Below are positions 45,409-54,435 of a DNA stretch of 64,000 bases, piece after piece; within the stretch, counting starts at the first letter, position 1; each line of letters begins with the position of its first letter. Location: contig NZ_MVKX01000002.1 in assembly GCF_002018365.1 (NCBI RefSeq), positions 62,001-126,000 on the forward strand, read 5' to 3'. The notes under the pieces are model-generated. The model had not been told where the DNA came from and made no database searches. It saw nothing but the letters and a program-made list of their open reading frames with translations. A program made the position numbers and the translations under genes. This DNA comes from Acinetobacter amyesii. GTDB taxonomy: Bacteria; Pseudomonadota; Gammaproteobacteria; Pseudomonadales; Moraxellaceae.

Positions 45409-45879
45409 TTAAATATGCTCAAAATCAATTCGGATGGTTTCAAAACGCACTCGCCCTTCGGCAATGGCTTGAGCAATCGCTTGTTGCCCTTTGGTCAAAC
45501 GTGCCCCACCACTTTTAATATCAATCAGCACCACTTCAATGTCTTCAGCGAGTCCATCGCCATCACGAAAGTCGGTATAGCCATCAAAAACCACATAATC
45601 GATCGGGTCACCGAGAAACTTTGCATCGCTAGGTAAATATTGAAATTCCGGCATGATCGGCGCCATTTGTTCGGCCATTTTGCCTTTTAAAACAGCACGA
45701 CTGGTATTTACACTGCGTTTTTGTGCATGGGTCAATGCCTGCTGATGTTCCAATTCTAGTTCTGCAATATATTGCTCGTATTCTGCCTTAATCCTTCCAT
45801 TGCGACTGCCACTTAAAATTAAGGTGGTCAGTACAATCCCAATACACGCGCCAATGAGCATGGCCATCCAGACAGACAT
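45409..45879 (-). CDS. Membrane-tethered Holliday-junction-resolvase-related endonuclease (PF10107-like)
   Basis: The 156-residue protein has an N-terminal membrane helix (residues 4-24), a charged helical or coiled linker (25-60) and a C-terminal domain with the pattern of the Endonuc_Holl family: PIDYVVFDGY (Asp94) followed by VVLIDIKSGGARLTKGQQAI (Asp120, Lys122), matching the PD-(D/E)xK nuclease core. Homologues are predicted archaeal-resolvase-related nucleases; none is well characterised. It is upstream of the 44760 gene and divergent from parA, with 132 bases between starts. Confidence 0.75.
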   Translation of the reverse strand: MSVWMAMLIGACIGIVLTTLILSGSRNGRIKAEYEQYIAELELEHQQALTHAQKRSVNTSRAVLKGKMAEQMAPIMPEFQYLPSDAKFLGDPIDYVVFDGYTDFRDGDGLAEDIEVVLIDIKSGGARLTKGQQAIAQAIAEGRVRFETIRIDFEHI

Positions 45880-46011
45880 TTAAAATTCCTAATCTTTTTA
45901 ATATATTACAGCAAAACCTATAGAAAAAACTTAGACTTTGGTTCTTTGTCATATTCCCCGCATTAAACAATGATATGCTAGGGATGAGCAGAATAAAATC
46001 TATTTAGGTCG

Positions 46012-46656
46012 ATGAAAACGATATTAATTGCCAATCAAAAAGGTGGTTGTGGCAAAACCATCACAGCAATCAGTTTAGCCTCTGCACTTGCGCAAAAAGG
46101 TTATAAAGTGGCCTTGGCAGATGCTGACAATCAAAAGTCTGCACGTCAATGGCTCAAACAGCGTCCAGAGAATGCCGCCCCAATTCAGAGCCTAGATTGG
46201 CGTCATGAAAAATCGATTGGTGATGTGCCGAAAGGGATTGAATATCTGATTATCGATGCACCGGGTGCATTATCGGGTGAACATGCAGATCAGTTGGTGA
46301 GTGAAGCCCATGCCATCATTACCCCGCTACAACCGTCTTTCTTCGACATCGACTCGACCCGTCGTTTTTTAAAGCATTTGCAAGAAATTAAACGGATTCG
46401 TAAAGGTAAAGTCCAAATCCTATTGCTAGCCAATCGTGTCAAACCCAATTCTGCTCATTCCAAAGAAATTCAAGATTTTTTCAATAAAGTTGAACAACAG
46501 CCCGTTGCTTGGATTTCTGAACGTACCGCTTATGGTCAACTTGCCATGCAAGGTCTTTCCGTTTTTGATAAAACACAAAAATTGTACCTCGGTATGCAAC
46601 AACAATGGCAACCTGTGCTCAATGCCATTATTGAAGACGAAGCCGAGTGGTTTTAA
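46012..46656 (+). CDS. ParA-family ATPase (orphan)
   Basis: The 214-residue protein has the deviant Walker A of ParA/MinD ATPases, NQKGGCGKTITAIS (residues 8-21), a switch I DADNQKSARQWL and a Walker B YLIIDAPGAL. It is short and lacks the N-terminal DNA-binding extension of plasmid ParA. No parB or parS-like cluster is nearby, so it is an orphan that may position some other cargo. A terminator follows at 46735-46762. Confidence 0.85.
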   Translation: MKTILIANQKGGCGKTITAISLASALAQKGYKVALADADNQKSARQWLKQRPENAAPIQSLDWRHEKSIGDVPKGIEYLIIDAPGALSGEHADQLVSEAHAIITPLQPSFFDIDSTRRFLKHLQEIKRIRKGKVQILLLANRVKPNSAHSKEIQDFFNKVEQQPVAWISERTAYGQLAMQGLSVFDKTQKLYLGMQQQWQPVLNAIIEDEAEWF

Positions 46657-46734
46657 CCCATCATTCCACATTTTGCTGATATAAAGGCCAATCTTGCAAG
46701 GATCTAGCCTGAAAGATATTCACCATAAGTTAAC

Positions 46735-46762
46735 AAGCTCTCGTTTTCGGGAGCTTTTTTTT
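46735..46762 (+). terminator. Terminator of parA-like gene
   Basis: A 9-bp stem AAGCTCTCG/CGGGAGCTT (one G-U pair) with a TTTT loop and an eight-T tract, 79 bases after the stop. Confidence 0.88.
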
Positions 46763-46782
46763 CGGTTAAGATTGAACACAAC

Positions 46783-47928
46783 ATGATGAAAAAATCAGAG
46801 CACGCATTGCCAACGTTCGCACCTACATTACAAAAAGTCTTATTGTTCGGATTATTTTTTATCCTGATTTTTTTGAGCTTTAGCGTACTCAAATACTTTA
46901 TTGTGCCCGTTGTTTGGGCAGCGATTATTGCTTATATGACTTGGCCACTGTATCAATCGGTGCATCGTTTTTGTGGCAATCGTGCAAATCTAAGTGCGGC
47001 GCTGATGATCTTACTGGTGGTGCTCGTGGTAGGTCTGCCAGTGATTTTTGCAATCTTCTTGTTACAACATGAAGGCCGTAACTTGTATTTTGAATTACAA
47101 AAGCAAGTTTTCTCTGGTCATGTCAATGTGCCTGATTTTATTCGCCAACTGCCGTTTATTGGTAAAGAAGTCAGTCGTACCCTGCATGAACTGAACAATG
47201 ATCCAAACAGTATTATTCAATCGGTACAAATTTGGATTCAGGGGCATTTGAACTACGGTAAAGTTCTGGTCGGCGAAGTCAGTAAAAATATCTTTAAGCT
47301 GTGTTTTGCCGTGATGTCTTTATTTTTCTTCTATCGTGATGGTCAAACCATTTTAAGTCAGGTCAGTAAAGCCCTCGAAATGGTGATCGGGCCACGTATT
47401 CATCATTATCTTGCCACTATTTCGGATACTACACGTGCCGTCGTGTATGGCATCGGTCTCACCGCCATTGCCCAAGCTTTACTTGCCGGTCTCAGCTATT
47501 TTGTCGCCGATGTGCCTAACCCGATGTTATTAACCATCATTACCTTCATGTTGGCACTGATTCCTTTTGGCCCACCGATTTCATATACCGCTGTGTCGTT
47601 GTGGTTATTTTCACAAGGTCAAACCATTGAAGCCATTGGCGTCATGGCTTGGGGTGTTTGTATCGTGAGTACGGCCGATAACGTGATTCGTCCTTTAGTG
47701 ATTTCAGGGGCAACGCAGATTCCATTCTTATTAATCATGTTTGGTGTTTTGGGTGGAATCGCCAGTTTCGGTCTTGTCGGCTTATTTATCGGTCCAGTGA
47801 TCTTGGCAGTATTGTTAGCCATTTGGCGTGAATGGTTGCATGAAACCCAAATTGAACCCGTCATGATGCCCAAAGCAACATTGGCACATGACTTAGACAA
47901 TATGGATGACAAGCCTGAACAACCCTAA
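46783..47928 (+). CDS. AI-2E family transporter (PF01594)
   Basis: The 381-residue inner membrane protein has about eight helices with the family pattern of two N-terminal helices, a periplasmic or amphipathic middle (about 80-160) and a C-terminal bundle with LALIPFGPPISYTAVSLWLF and VIRPLVISGATQIPFLLIMFGVLGG (given in part). Named after AI-2 export, many members are really sodium:proton antiporters or have unknown cargo. The ribosome site is weak. It starts only 20 bases after the preceding terminator, so its promoter must overlap the parA 3' region or terminator. Confidence 0.85.
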   Translation: MMKKSEHALPTFAPTLQKVLLFGLFFILIFLSFSVLKYFIVPVVWAAIIAYMTWPLYQSVHRFCGNRANLSAALMILLVVLVVGLPVIFAIFLLQHEGRNLYFELQKQVFSGHVNVPDFIRQLPFIGKEVSRTLHELNNDPNSIIQSVQIWIQGHLNYGKVLVGEVSKNIFKLCFAVMSLFFFYRDGQTILSQVSKALEMVIGPRIHHYLATISDTTRAVVYGIGLTAIAQALLAGLSYFVADVPNPMLLTIITFMLALIPFGPPISYTAVSLWLFSQGQTIEAIGVMAWGVCIVSTADNVIRPLVISGATQIPFLLIMFGVLGGIASFGLVGLFIGPVILAVLLAIWREWLHETQIEPVMMPKATLAHDLDNMDDKPEQP

Positions 47929-48045
47929 TTCAGGCTTGAATTCATTAAACAAATATTACAATCAAATACTTAAATTATCTGTCATCCTGTATCTGCATCT
48001 GTTTCAATGGTTGAAATTCCATAAAAAACAGACAGGATGCCAAAC

Positions 48046-48594
48046 ATGTCTTCACTATTTAAATTCGGTGCGCTTGCTGCGGTCAGTGCCCTGATGTTTA
48101 CAGGCTGTGCGAGTACCTCGACTTCAACAGGTCTGAATGCAAAAACCGTGACGGTCAATGCCGTGACTGCCCAAGGTATTGGTCAAAGCATCGGTCAAAT
48201 TAACATGGTTGATAGCCCTGCTGGCTTGGTTATTCATACCAATTTAACCCAGCTTCCTCCGGGTCCACACGGTTTCCATATTCATGAAAAAGGCTCTTGT
48301 GCCCCAGCTGAAAAAGATGGAAAAGCGGGTGCTGCACTCGCTGCGGGTGGTCACTTTAACCCTAAAGCTGCACCTCACCACGGTACACCGTTAACCGGTC
48401 ACATGGGTGACTTACCGATCCTTCAAGTTCAAACGGACGGCACAGCAAAAGTGAATTTAATTGCACCGCGTTTGAAATTGGCGGATGTACAAGGCTTAGC
48501 CATCATGGTCCATGCTGGTGGTGATAATTACTCTGACGACCCTAAACCTCTAGGCGGTGGCGGTGAACGTATTGCCTGTGGTGTGATTCAATAA
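48046..48594 (+). CDS. sodC: Periplasmic Cu/Zn superoxide dismutase (lipoprotein)
   Basis: The 182-residue protein has a lipoprotein signal (MFTGC, Cys21) and a full SodC domain. Copper/zinc ligands are visible in HGFHIHEKGSC, the GGHFNP and HHGTPLTGHMGDLP segment, and MVHAGGDNY. It removes superoxide outside the cytoplasm. The Met at 48046 is preferred because AGGA lies eight bases before it; a Met three codons earlier sits directly on that site. A terminator follows at 48619-48641. Confidence 0.92.
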   Translation: MSSLFKFGALAAVSALMFTGCASTSTSTGLNAKTVTVNAVTAQGIGQSIGQINMVDSPAGLVIHTNLTQLPPGPHGFHIHEKGSCAPAEKDGKAGAALAAGGHFNPKAAPHHGTPLTGHMGDLPILQVQTDGTAKVNLIAPRLKLADVQGLAIMVHAGGDNYSDDPKPLGGGGERIACGVIQ

Positions 48595-48618
48595 TCAACC
48601 TTGCATATAGATTTGAAC

Positions 48619-48641
48619 AAGCGGACTTTAAGTCCGCTTTT
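48619..48641 (+). terminator. Terminator of sodC
   Basis: A 10-bp inverted repeat AAGCGGACTT/AAGTCCGCTT around a single T, followed by TT, 24 bases after the stop. Confidence 0.8.
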
Positions 48642-48718
48642 CTATTGAATAAAAATTGACAGTTCACAGAAAAAAGCTCAGTCTAATTTACAAAATCATT
48701 CGAATACTACAGAACTCT

Positions 48719-50869
48719 GTGAACACGCGACTCTCTTGGTTTCAACAGTTTCAATCCAGTGCAATCATTATGTATTGCCTGCAAATTTGTATTGTTTTGA
48801 GTGGCACCACGCTCGGATTATATTTTCTCGGTTTTCATAGTTTTATTGTTCCCGTCACCTTAGGTGTGATTGCTACCGCGCTCACCGACTTTGATGACCG
48901 ACTCAGCATCCGACTGCGTAATTTGCTCTATGTCTGCGTGCTCTTCTTTAGTGTCAGTAGTATTTTAGATTTTCTCTATCCCTATAAGCTGCTGTTTATC
49001 TTCTATCTTTCACTGTCTAGTGCAGGATTTATTTTATTAGGAGCTTTGGGGCAACGCTATGCCACGATTTCTTTTGGCACGATTTTACTGTCGATTTACA
49101 CCATGTTTGGCTTGGGTGAATATGACATCTGGTATTTTCAACCCAGCTGCTTTGTTCTAGGGGCCTTATGGTATGGCTTCACCTCAATTCTCTTTTACCT
49201 GATTAAACCTACCCTACCTGTACAGGACAATCTTTCGCGTTGTTTTTTACAAATCGCCGAAGTACTGAATGCAAAAGCACGCTTATTTGACCCAGATAAT
49301 GTCAACAATGTGGAACATTTACTGTATGAATTATCACTCAAAAACAGTGATGTCATCCCGAGTTTAAACACGACCAAAGCTTCTTTACTCACCCGTTTAA
49401 AAGCCTCAAGAGCAAATAAAAACACTATCTACTGGCTGAATTTATACTTCTTGGCACAAGATATTCACGAACAGGCCAGTGCGAATTATTTACACTATGA
49501 ACAAATTCATCAAAATTTTAGCCGTACCGATTTAATTTTCCGTTTTCAAAAAAATATTCGATTACAAGCGCAGGCTTGCCAACAGTTGGCGTACTGTATT
49601 TTGCATCGGCAGCCCTATCAGCCTGATCCGATTACTGCGCAAGCACTGGCACATTTGCATGCCTCTTTACAGGAGTGGATGGCGAATAATCCGCAAAATA
49701 TAGAAGTGAAAAACCTACAGCTGATCTTGAGTAATTTGGACAGTGTACAAGAACGCTTTTCGCATGTGCAGGATTTAGATCATTCACAGCAACAGGCTTA
49801 TCAGCAGCATATTGATAACCTCAATTTACTTGATGACGATATTCACGGCTGGCATGATTTATGGCTCAAACTGAAACAGCATTTGAGTCCCGAGTCTGCC
49901 TTATTTCGCCATGCCGTTCGCATCGCTTTTGTCTTTGCCATGGGCTATGCCATTTCACTACTGCCCTTTGCCAAAAATGGCTATTGGATATTATTGACCA
50001 GTTTATTTGTCTGTCAGATGCGCTATTTTGCGACCAAAAGTCGTTTAAAGATGCGGACTTTGGGAACCATATTAGGGGTCTTACTTGGCATTCCTATTTT
50101 GTATTTTGTGCCGAGTGTCGAAGGCCAATTGCTACTGACGATTATTTTTGGCGTGTGCTTTTTCTATCTGAGTGCCAAAAAATATGCCATGGCGACCCTC
50201 ATGGCAACCTTAATGGTCTTGCTGATTTTTAATTTAAAAGGCGCAGGTTATGCGGTTATTTTACCGCGTATCGTTGATACCCTACTCGGCTGTTTTATTG
50301 CATGGTTCGCGGTGAATGTGATCTGGCCAGATTGGGACTTTCGCAATATTTCCAAGACCATTCAAAAAAGCTCTGCTGCGACCCTGCATTATTTTGATGC
50401 CGTGGTTGAGCAATATCTCCATGGGAAAACCAATAGCATTGATTATCGGCGTGCCCGTCGTTCAGCCCATAATGCTCAAACTGAACTGTCGAGCATGATT
50501 TCTAGTTTAAGTACCGAGCCTGAACCCGACCAAACTTTGATTCAACATGCTTTTCGCTATTTGGTCTATAGCCATAGTCAGCTCAGTTATATTTCGGCAC
50601 TGGGGAGCCATCGTGAACAGGTACAAGACCAACAAGTCCTTGAACTGCTGCAATGGTGTCAAAGCACCTTAGACGAGGTCTTAATTCAACAAAAACCGCT
50701 CAACCCTGAGAAAATTCAGCAAAAACTTTTCGAAATTCAAACACTCAGCACTGAAGAAATGCGCTCTAATCACCTACAACTGGTGCTCAAGCAGATCAGT
50801 TTATTATTAGAAACATTAGCCGAACTGATTCAGCTCAGAACACAGCTGATTCAGGCGGAAATAAAATAG
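48719..50869 (+). CDS. yccS: YccS/YhfK-family (FUSC-like) integral membrane protein
   Basis: The 716-residue protein aligns along its length with E. coli YccS (717 residues): an N-terminal block of about six helices containing VTLGVIATALTDFDDRLSIRLRN and LGALGQRYATISFG, a cytoplasmic helical domain (about 170-400), and a second membrane block with GYWILLTSLFVCQ and LPRIVDTLLGCFIAW. The GTG at 48719 is chosen because it reproduces the family N-terminus; the frame stays open to a TTG at 48656, just after the sodC terminator. The family function is unknown; FUSC relatives include aromatic acid efflux subunits. Confidence 0.85.
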   Translation: MNTRLSWFQQFQSSAIIMYCLQICIVLSGTTLGLYFLGFHSFIVPVTLGVIATALTDFDDRLSIRLRNLLYVCVLFFSVSSILDFLYPYKLLFIFYLSLSSAGFILLGALGQRYATISFGTILLSIYTMFGLGEYDIWYFQPSCFVLGALWYGFTSILFYLIKPTLPVQDNLSRCFLQIAEVLNAKARLFDPDNVNNVEHLLYELSLKNSDVIPSLNTTKASLLTRLKASRANKNTIYWLNLYFLAQDIHEQASANYLHYEQIHQNFSRTDLIFRFQKNIRLQAQACQQLAYCILHRQPYQPDPITAQALAHLHASLQEWMANNPQNIEVKNLQLILSNLDSVQERFSHVQDLDHSQQQAYQQHIDNLNLLDDDIHGWHDLWLKLKQHLSPESALFRHAVRIAFVFAMGYAISLLPFAKNGYWILLTSLFVCQMRYFATKSRLKMRTLGTILGVLLGIPILYFVPSVEGQLLLTIIFGVCFFYLSAKKYAMATLMATLMVLLIFNLKGAGYAVILPRIVDTLLGCFIAWFAVNVIWPDWDFRNISKTIQKSSAATLHYFDAVVEQYLHGKTNSIDYRRARRSAHNAQTELSSMISSLSTEPEPDQTLIQHAFRYLVYSHSQLSYISALGSHREQVQDQQVLELLQWCQSTLDEVLIQQKPLNPEKIQQKLFEIQTLSTEEMRSNHLQLVLKQISLLLETLAELIQLRTQLIQAEIK

Positions 50870-50887
50870 AATCACTTGAGACTCATA

Positions 50888-51454
50888 ATGAAAATGCTTA
50901 GTTTAGGTTTTAGACGCCTCATATTACCCACGATTGTGGCGACCTCTTTTTTAGCTGCGTCTTCTGTATTTGCAGCACCGACAGCACAAAATTTGAAGCG
51001 TATTTTGGAATGTCAGGCCGATTACGACACTTATCATGACACTTTACTCGACTATGAAAAGGCTCTGGGGCAATTGGGTTGGAAACGCCATGATGACCCA
51101 CATCAGCCGTTTATTTATATCTATAAAAATAAGCAGGCTGTAGAGTTTTTTGGCATGCCGACCCAAGAAATTGGCTTGTCTTCCAATGCCGTATTCGCAA
51201 TCTATCGCCAAGCCGATGTGAAAAAACTTGCCCAAAAATATGGTATTGAGCAGCATCCGATGTTTGCCAATATGCCGTTTTTCCGTGGTGAAAAAATCCT
51301 ACGTACGTAAGCCGAAACCGATGATCTACATGCGATCAATCACAAACTAAGCCTGTCTGAAATGACCGGAAAAAGCCCGATGATTTTATTCGGCTGTAAC
51401 TATGAATTTGATCAGGGTTCGATTGAGGATGCCTTAGCGGATCTAGAAAATTAA
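50888..51454 (+). pseudogene. Exported-protein gene interrupted by an in-frame TAA
   Basis: A 140-residue ORF with a signal peptide (cleavage near VFAA, about residues 27-30) ends at TAA 51308-51310. The same frame then continues open for another 47 codons with normal-looking protein sequence (ETDDLHAINHKLSLSEMTGK and FGCNYEFDQGSIEDALADLE) to TAA at 51452-51454. With no start or ribosome site after the first stop, a single point change in an ancestral 188-residue gene is the simplest reading. The truncated form might still be made. The family is not recognised. It starts 18 bases after yccS. Confidence 0.7.
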
Positions 51455-51596
51455 TCCGAGCAGACGACTCAGAATTAACTTTAAAAACATTTACTTAGAT
51501 TCAATATGCAGATCAATTATTTCAACAGGAACGCTTCGTTCCTGCTGTGCTTTCAGGTACACTCAAGGCTGAAATCACTTTGAATTTAGACTTCGC

Positions 51597-51896
51597 ATGA
51601 ATATCAAGACCTTACGCTTTGTGGGCCTACTCGAAGGCATCTCCTTTTTATTATTGTTGTTCATTGCTATGCCAATGAAATACCTGATGGATAATCCAAT
51701 ATTGGTCAAATACGTCGGTATGGGACATGGCGTCTTGTTTATTGCCTTCTTGGTGGTGCTATTTGTGGTCTGTGAAAAACAAAAATGGTCGCTCAGCGTA
51801 TTTCTAATGGGCTTAATTGCATCGATTTTGCCTTTTGGCCCGTTCATTTTCGATCGCAAATTAAAAAATGCAGAACAACCGGCAACATCAAATTAA
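51597..51896 (+). CDS. DUF3817 small integral membrane protein
   Basis: The 99-residue protein has three membrane helices and the family pattern FVGLLEGISFLLLLFIAMPMKY, then GMGHGVLFIAFLVVL and SILPFGPFIFDRKL near the C-terminus. Its function is unknown. It ends at a shared bidirectional terminator. Confidence 0.85.
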   Translation: MNIKTLRFVGLLEGISFLLLLFIAMPMKYLMDNPILVKYVGMGHGVLFIAFLVVLFVVCEKQKWSLSVFLMGLIASILPFGPFIFDRKLKNAEQPATSN

Positions 51897-51914
51897 GACG
51901 GTATCCAGCAAATA

Positions 51915-51953
51915 AAAAAGCCCAATGTTGTTCTACGCAGCATTGGGCTTTTT
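51915..51953. terminator. Bidirectional terminator
   Basis: A 13-bp perfect stem AAAAAGCCCAATG/CATTGGGCTTTTT with a 13-base loop between the convergent DUF3817 and MFS genes. Confidence 0.92.
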
Positions 51954-51975
51954 CTATGATGGCATGAACTCGAAT

Positions 51976-53205
51976 TTAAAATTCACCCGTCAATTTACGT
52001 TGTCGCATAATATCTCGCACCACTAAGCGTGGTAGGCTGAACCACAAGATAATGAGGGTAAATCCTGCCAAACTATAGGCCCAAAGGCCAAAGTTTTCAT
52101 ACAGCACGCGCACGATTTCGATCACGGCAAAGAACGTCAGCATCATGATTACAGACACTGCCGCAGCCACTGTGCCCTTCGACATTTCAGATGACATTAA
52201 GGCAAATCGATAGAGCACCGAAAAGCTAATCCCTTCACCAAAACTGACCAAACTCATACCAAGAATGAGAAAGGTCAGAAAATAACTTTCAGTCATCGTC
52301 CCAATCACCACGAGGCTCGTCCCGAGTAACATCAGCGGTAGCCCGATCATCACAGACTGACCTAGAGGCAGTTTGTCGATGATTTTAATCAGGACAATAT
52401 TACCGAGGATCAGACCGCCCAAAACAGGAAACTGTGCCATGCCATATTGCATGCTACTCAGTCCTAGCTGCTCTACCAATATGACTGGAGATAGCGCAAT
52501 CCACAGCATCAGTGGCATTGCCACCATCGGTAGACCCAGTGTCAACGCCAAAAAGCGTTTGTTTTTTAACACCTGTTTAAAGTCATCGATAATATAACCC
52601 ACCGGTTGCTTTGGAATACTGATGTGCTGAGTCGGCATCTTGGCCTTTAAACCAAACCAACTCAGAAAAGATAGAAATGCGATTCCAATAAAGCCCCAAT
52701 GCCATGACACGTGATCAATCATAAAGGCACCGAGGACGGGACCGATCAGTGGCGCTAGTAGTGAAATATTCGCCATGATCGCCATGACTTTGATGGCATC
52801 ACGCTCTTCAAAAGTTTCCTGAACGGCGGCATAGCCCACAGCAGAAATGACCGATAAACCAAAACCTTGTAAAAAACGCAATGTTAAAAAGCTTTCGATA
52901 TTATGCGTGAGCAATATCGCTAGACAGCATAAGCTAAAGAATGCCACACCACCCAACAAGACTTTTTTACGGCCTAATCGATCTGACAAAGGTCCTAATA
53001 TTGCAGCGACACAAGCACCTCCCAATAAGTAAAATGACATCGACGAGGGTGCCCAAGCACTACTCACACCAAACTCTTGAGTAATCGCAAGCATGGCGGG
53101 TTGGACTAAGTCGTTTCCGATATAGACAGAAAATTCAAATAAAACCAGTGCCAAGGGAAACATTAAGGTGGCACGACTTAATTTTGTGGTTTGTACGTTT
53201 TGCAT
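51976..53205 (-). CDS. craA: MdfA/CraA-type MFS multidrug (chloramphenicol) efflux pump
   Basis: The 409-residue protein has 12 helices and resembles E. coli MdfA throughout: FPLALVLFEFSVYIGNDLVQP with the membrane-embedded Glu24 and Asp32, motif A GPLSDRLGRKKVLLGG, and GYAAVQETFEERDAIKVMA. Its length is that of A. baumannii CraA, the intrinsic chloramphenicol exporter, to which it corresponds from memory. It is a proton-coupled antiporter of the inner membrane. No regulator is adjacent. Confidence 0.82.
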   Translation of the reverse strand: MQNVQTTKLSRATLMFPLALVLFEFSVYIGNDLVQPAMLAITQEFGVSSAWAPSSMSFYLLGGACVAAILGPLSDRLGRKKVLLGGVAFFSLCCLAILLTHNIESFLTLRFLQGFGLSVISAVGYAAVQETFEERDAIKVMAIMANISLLAPLIGPVLGAFMIDHVSWHWGFIGIAFLSFLSWFGLKAKMPTQHISIPKQPVGYIIDDFKQVLKNKRFLALTLGLPMVAMPLMLWIALSPVILVEQLGLSSMQYGMAQFPVLGGLILGNIVLIKIIDKLPLGQSVMIGLPLMLLGTSLVVIGTMTESYFLTFLILGMSLVSFGEGISFSVLYRFALMSSEMSKGTVAAAVSVIMMLTFFAVIEIVRVLYENFGLWAYSLAGFTLIILWFSLPRLVVRDIMRQRKLTGEF

Positions 53206-53455
53206 TGTTATCTACATATCAAATGTGTGCTGTCGAGCTTGAAATGACAAATAGGGAGAGACACTTCAGCCCAATGACGAGCACTGTAATATTAATTTTA
53301 AAAATGAATTTGCGGCGTATCCGCCATATGTGCGTCGTATTCACAAGACGCTAGATAGAGATAAAATGAACTTCAACGAACCGATCTGTCGGTTTGAGTC
53401 CGACTATTTTAACAGTGTTTGCTGGCGTTGTATTGGTCTTTTTACTTAGCCACTT

Positions 53456-54337
53456 TTATGGTTTTTCATTGTCTGCTTTTTGGATAAAGCGACCTTGTTT
53501 TAGGTCCTCATAGGCTTGCATGACTTCAGCAAAATGATTCATCACAAAATAGCCTCGCCCATAGATGGGTTCATTTAAAGGCTGTGCCGATAAATACAAC
53601 ATGTGGCTATCTTCGACAGCCGTTAATTCGACATTTTCTCCTTGGCTCGACATGACTGCCATATGCTGTGCATTTAACTGTTCATCAATTTCAGTAAATT
53701 TCAGTTTGCCCGAGCGTAAATATACCAGCGTGGTATCCCCTCCTTGTGCAGGCAGGGTGATGCTTTGATTGGCTCTGACAAAGACATCAAATACTTGCAT
53801 AGGTGTATGTGTTTCTGCGGGGCCGTGGGCTGTTAAATAATGCCCTGCAATGATCCGTACATAACCTGCATTATCTGCTAAATCCACTACAGGAATACTG
53901 GCTTTGGCTAAGCTCTGATAGCGTGCAGGATTCATTTTATCTTTGGCAGGCAGATTGACCCAAAGTTGCAAGATTTCAAATGCTCCGCCCCGCTGTGCAA
54001 AGGCTTGGCTAAAAACTTCTTCGTGTTGAATGCCAGAAGCCGCAGTCATCCACTGCACATCGCCCTCACCAATGACACCACCGCCGCCAGTCGTATCATG
54101 ATGTTCAAGTTCACCTTTAAACACTAATGTGACGGTTTCAAACCCTCGATGTGGATGTTTCAGCACGCCTTTTTTCAGTTTGGTTGCTTTCAGTACTCCA
54201 GGCCCTAAATGGTCGAGCAATAAAAAAGGTGAAACAGTATTTCCCAATTCATAATGGGAAAAAACTGAAGTCACTGGAGCAAAGTCACCGACAGGTGAGC
54301 CTGAATCATTGACGTGAATAAAAGCGAGGGTTTTCAT
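53456..54337 (-). CDS. Pirin family protein
   Basis: The 293-residue protein has the two-cupin pirin layout. The metal-binding N-terminal cupin shows HPHRGFETVTLVFKGELEHHD (key His in HPHRGF and EHHD) and WMTAASGIQHEE; the C-terminal cupin is more divergent. Bacterial pirins include quercetinases and redox-responsive partners; the role here is unknown. It is a single gene with 250 bases to the divergent MFS gene, in which I see no other feature. Confidence 0.9.
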   Translation of the reverse strand: MKTLAFIHVNDSGSPVGDFAPVTSVFSHYELGNTVSPFLLLDHLGPGVLKATKLKKGVLKHPHRGFETVTLVFKGELEHHDTTGGGGVIGEGDVQWMTAASGIQHEEVFSQAFAQRGGAFEILQLWVNLPAKDKMNPARYQSLAKASIPVVDLADNAGYVRIIAGHYLTAHGPAETHTPMQVFDVFVRANQSITLPAQGGDTTLVYLRSGKLKFTEIDEQLNAQHMAVMSSQGENVELTAVEDSHMLYLSAQPLNEPIYGRGYFVMNHFAEVMQAYEDLKQGRFIQKADNEKP

Positions 54338-54435
54338 ATTATTTTAGGTTTATTTAGGATCTTTTGATCTTAGCCTATCAATGTTGCTGATTCGATAGGC
54401 TAAATGATTTTCAGTATCACAGTTTTAGGATGATT

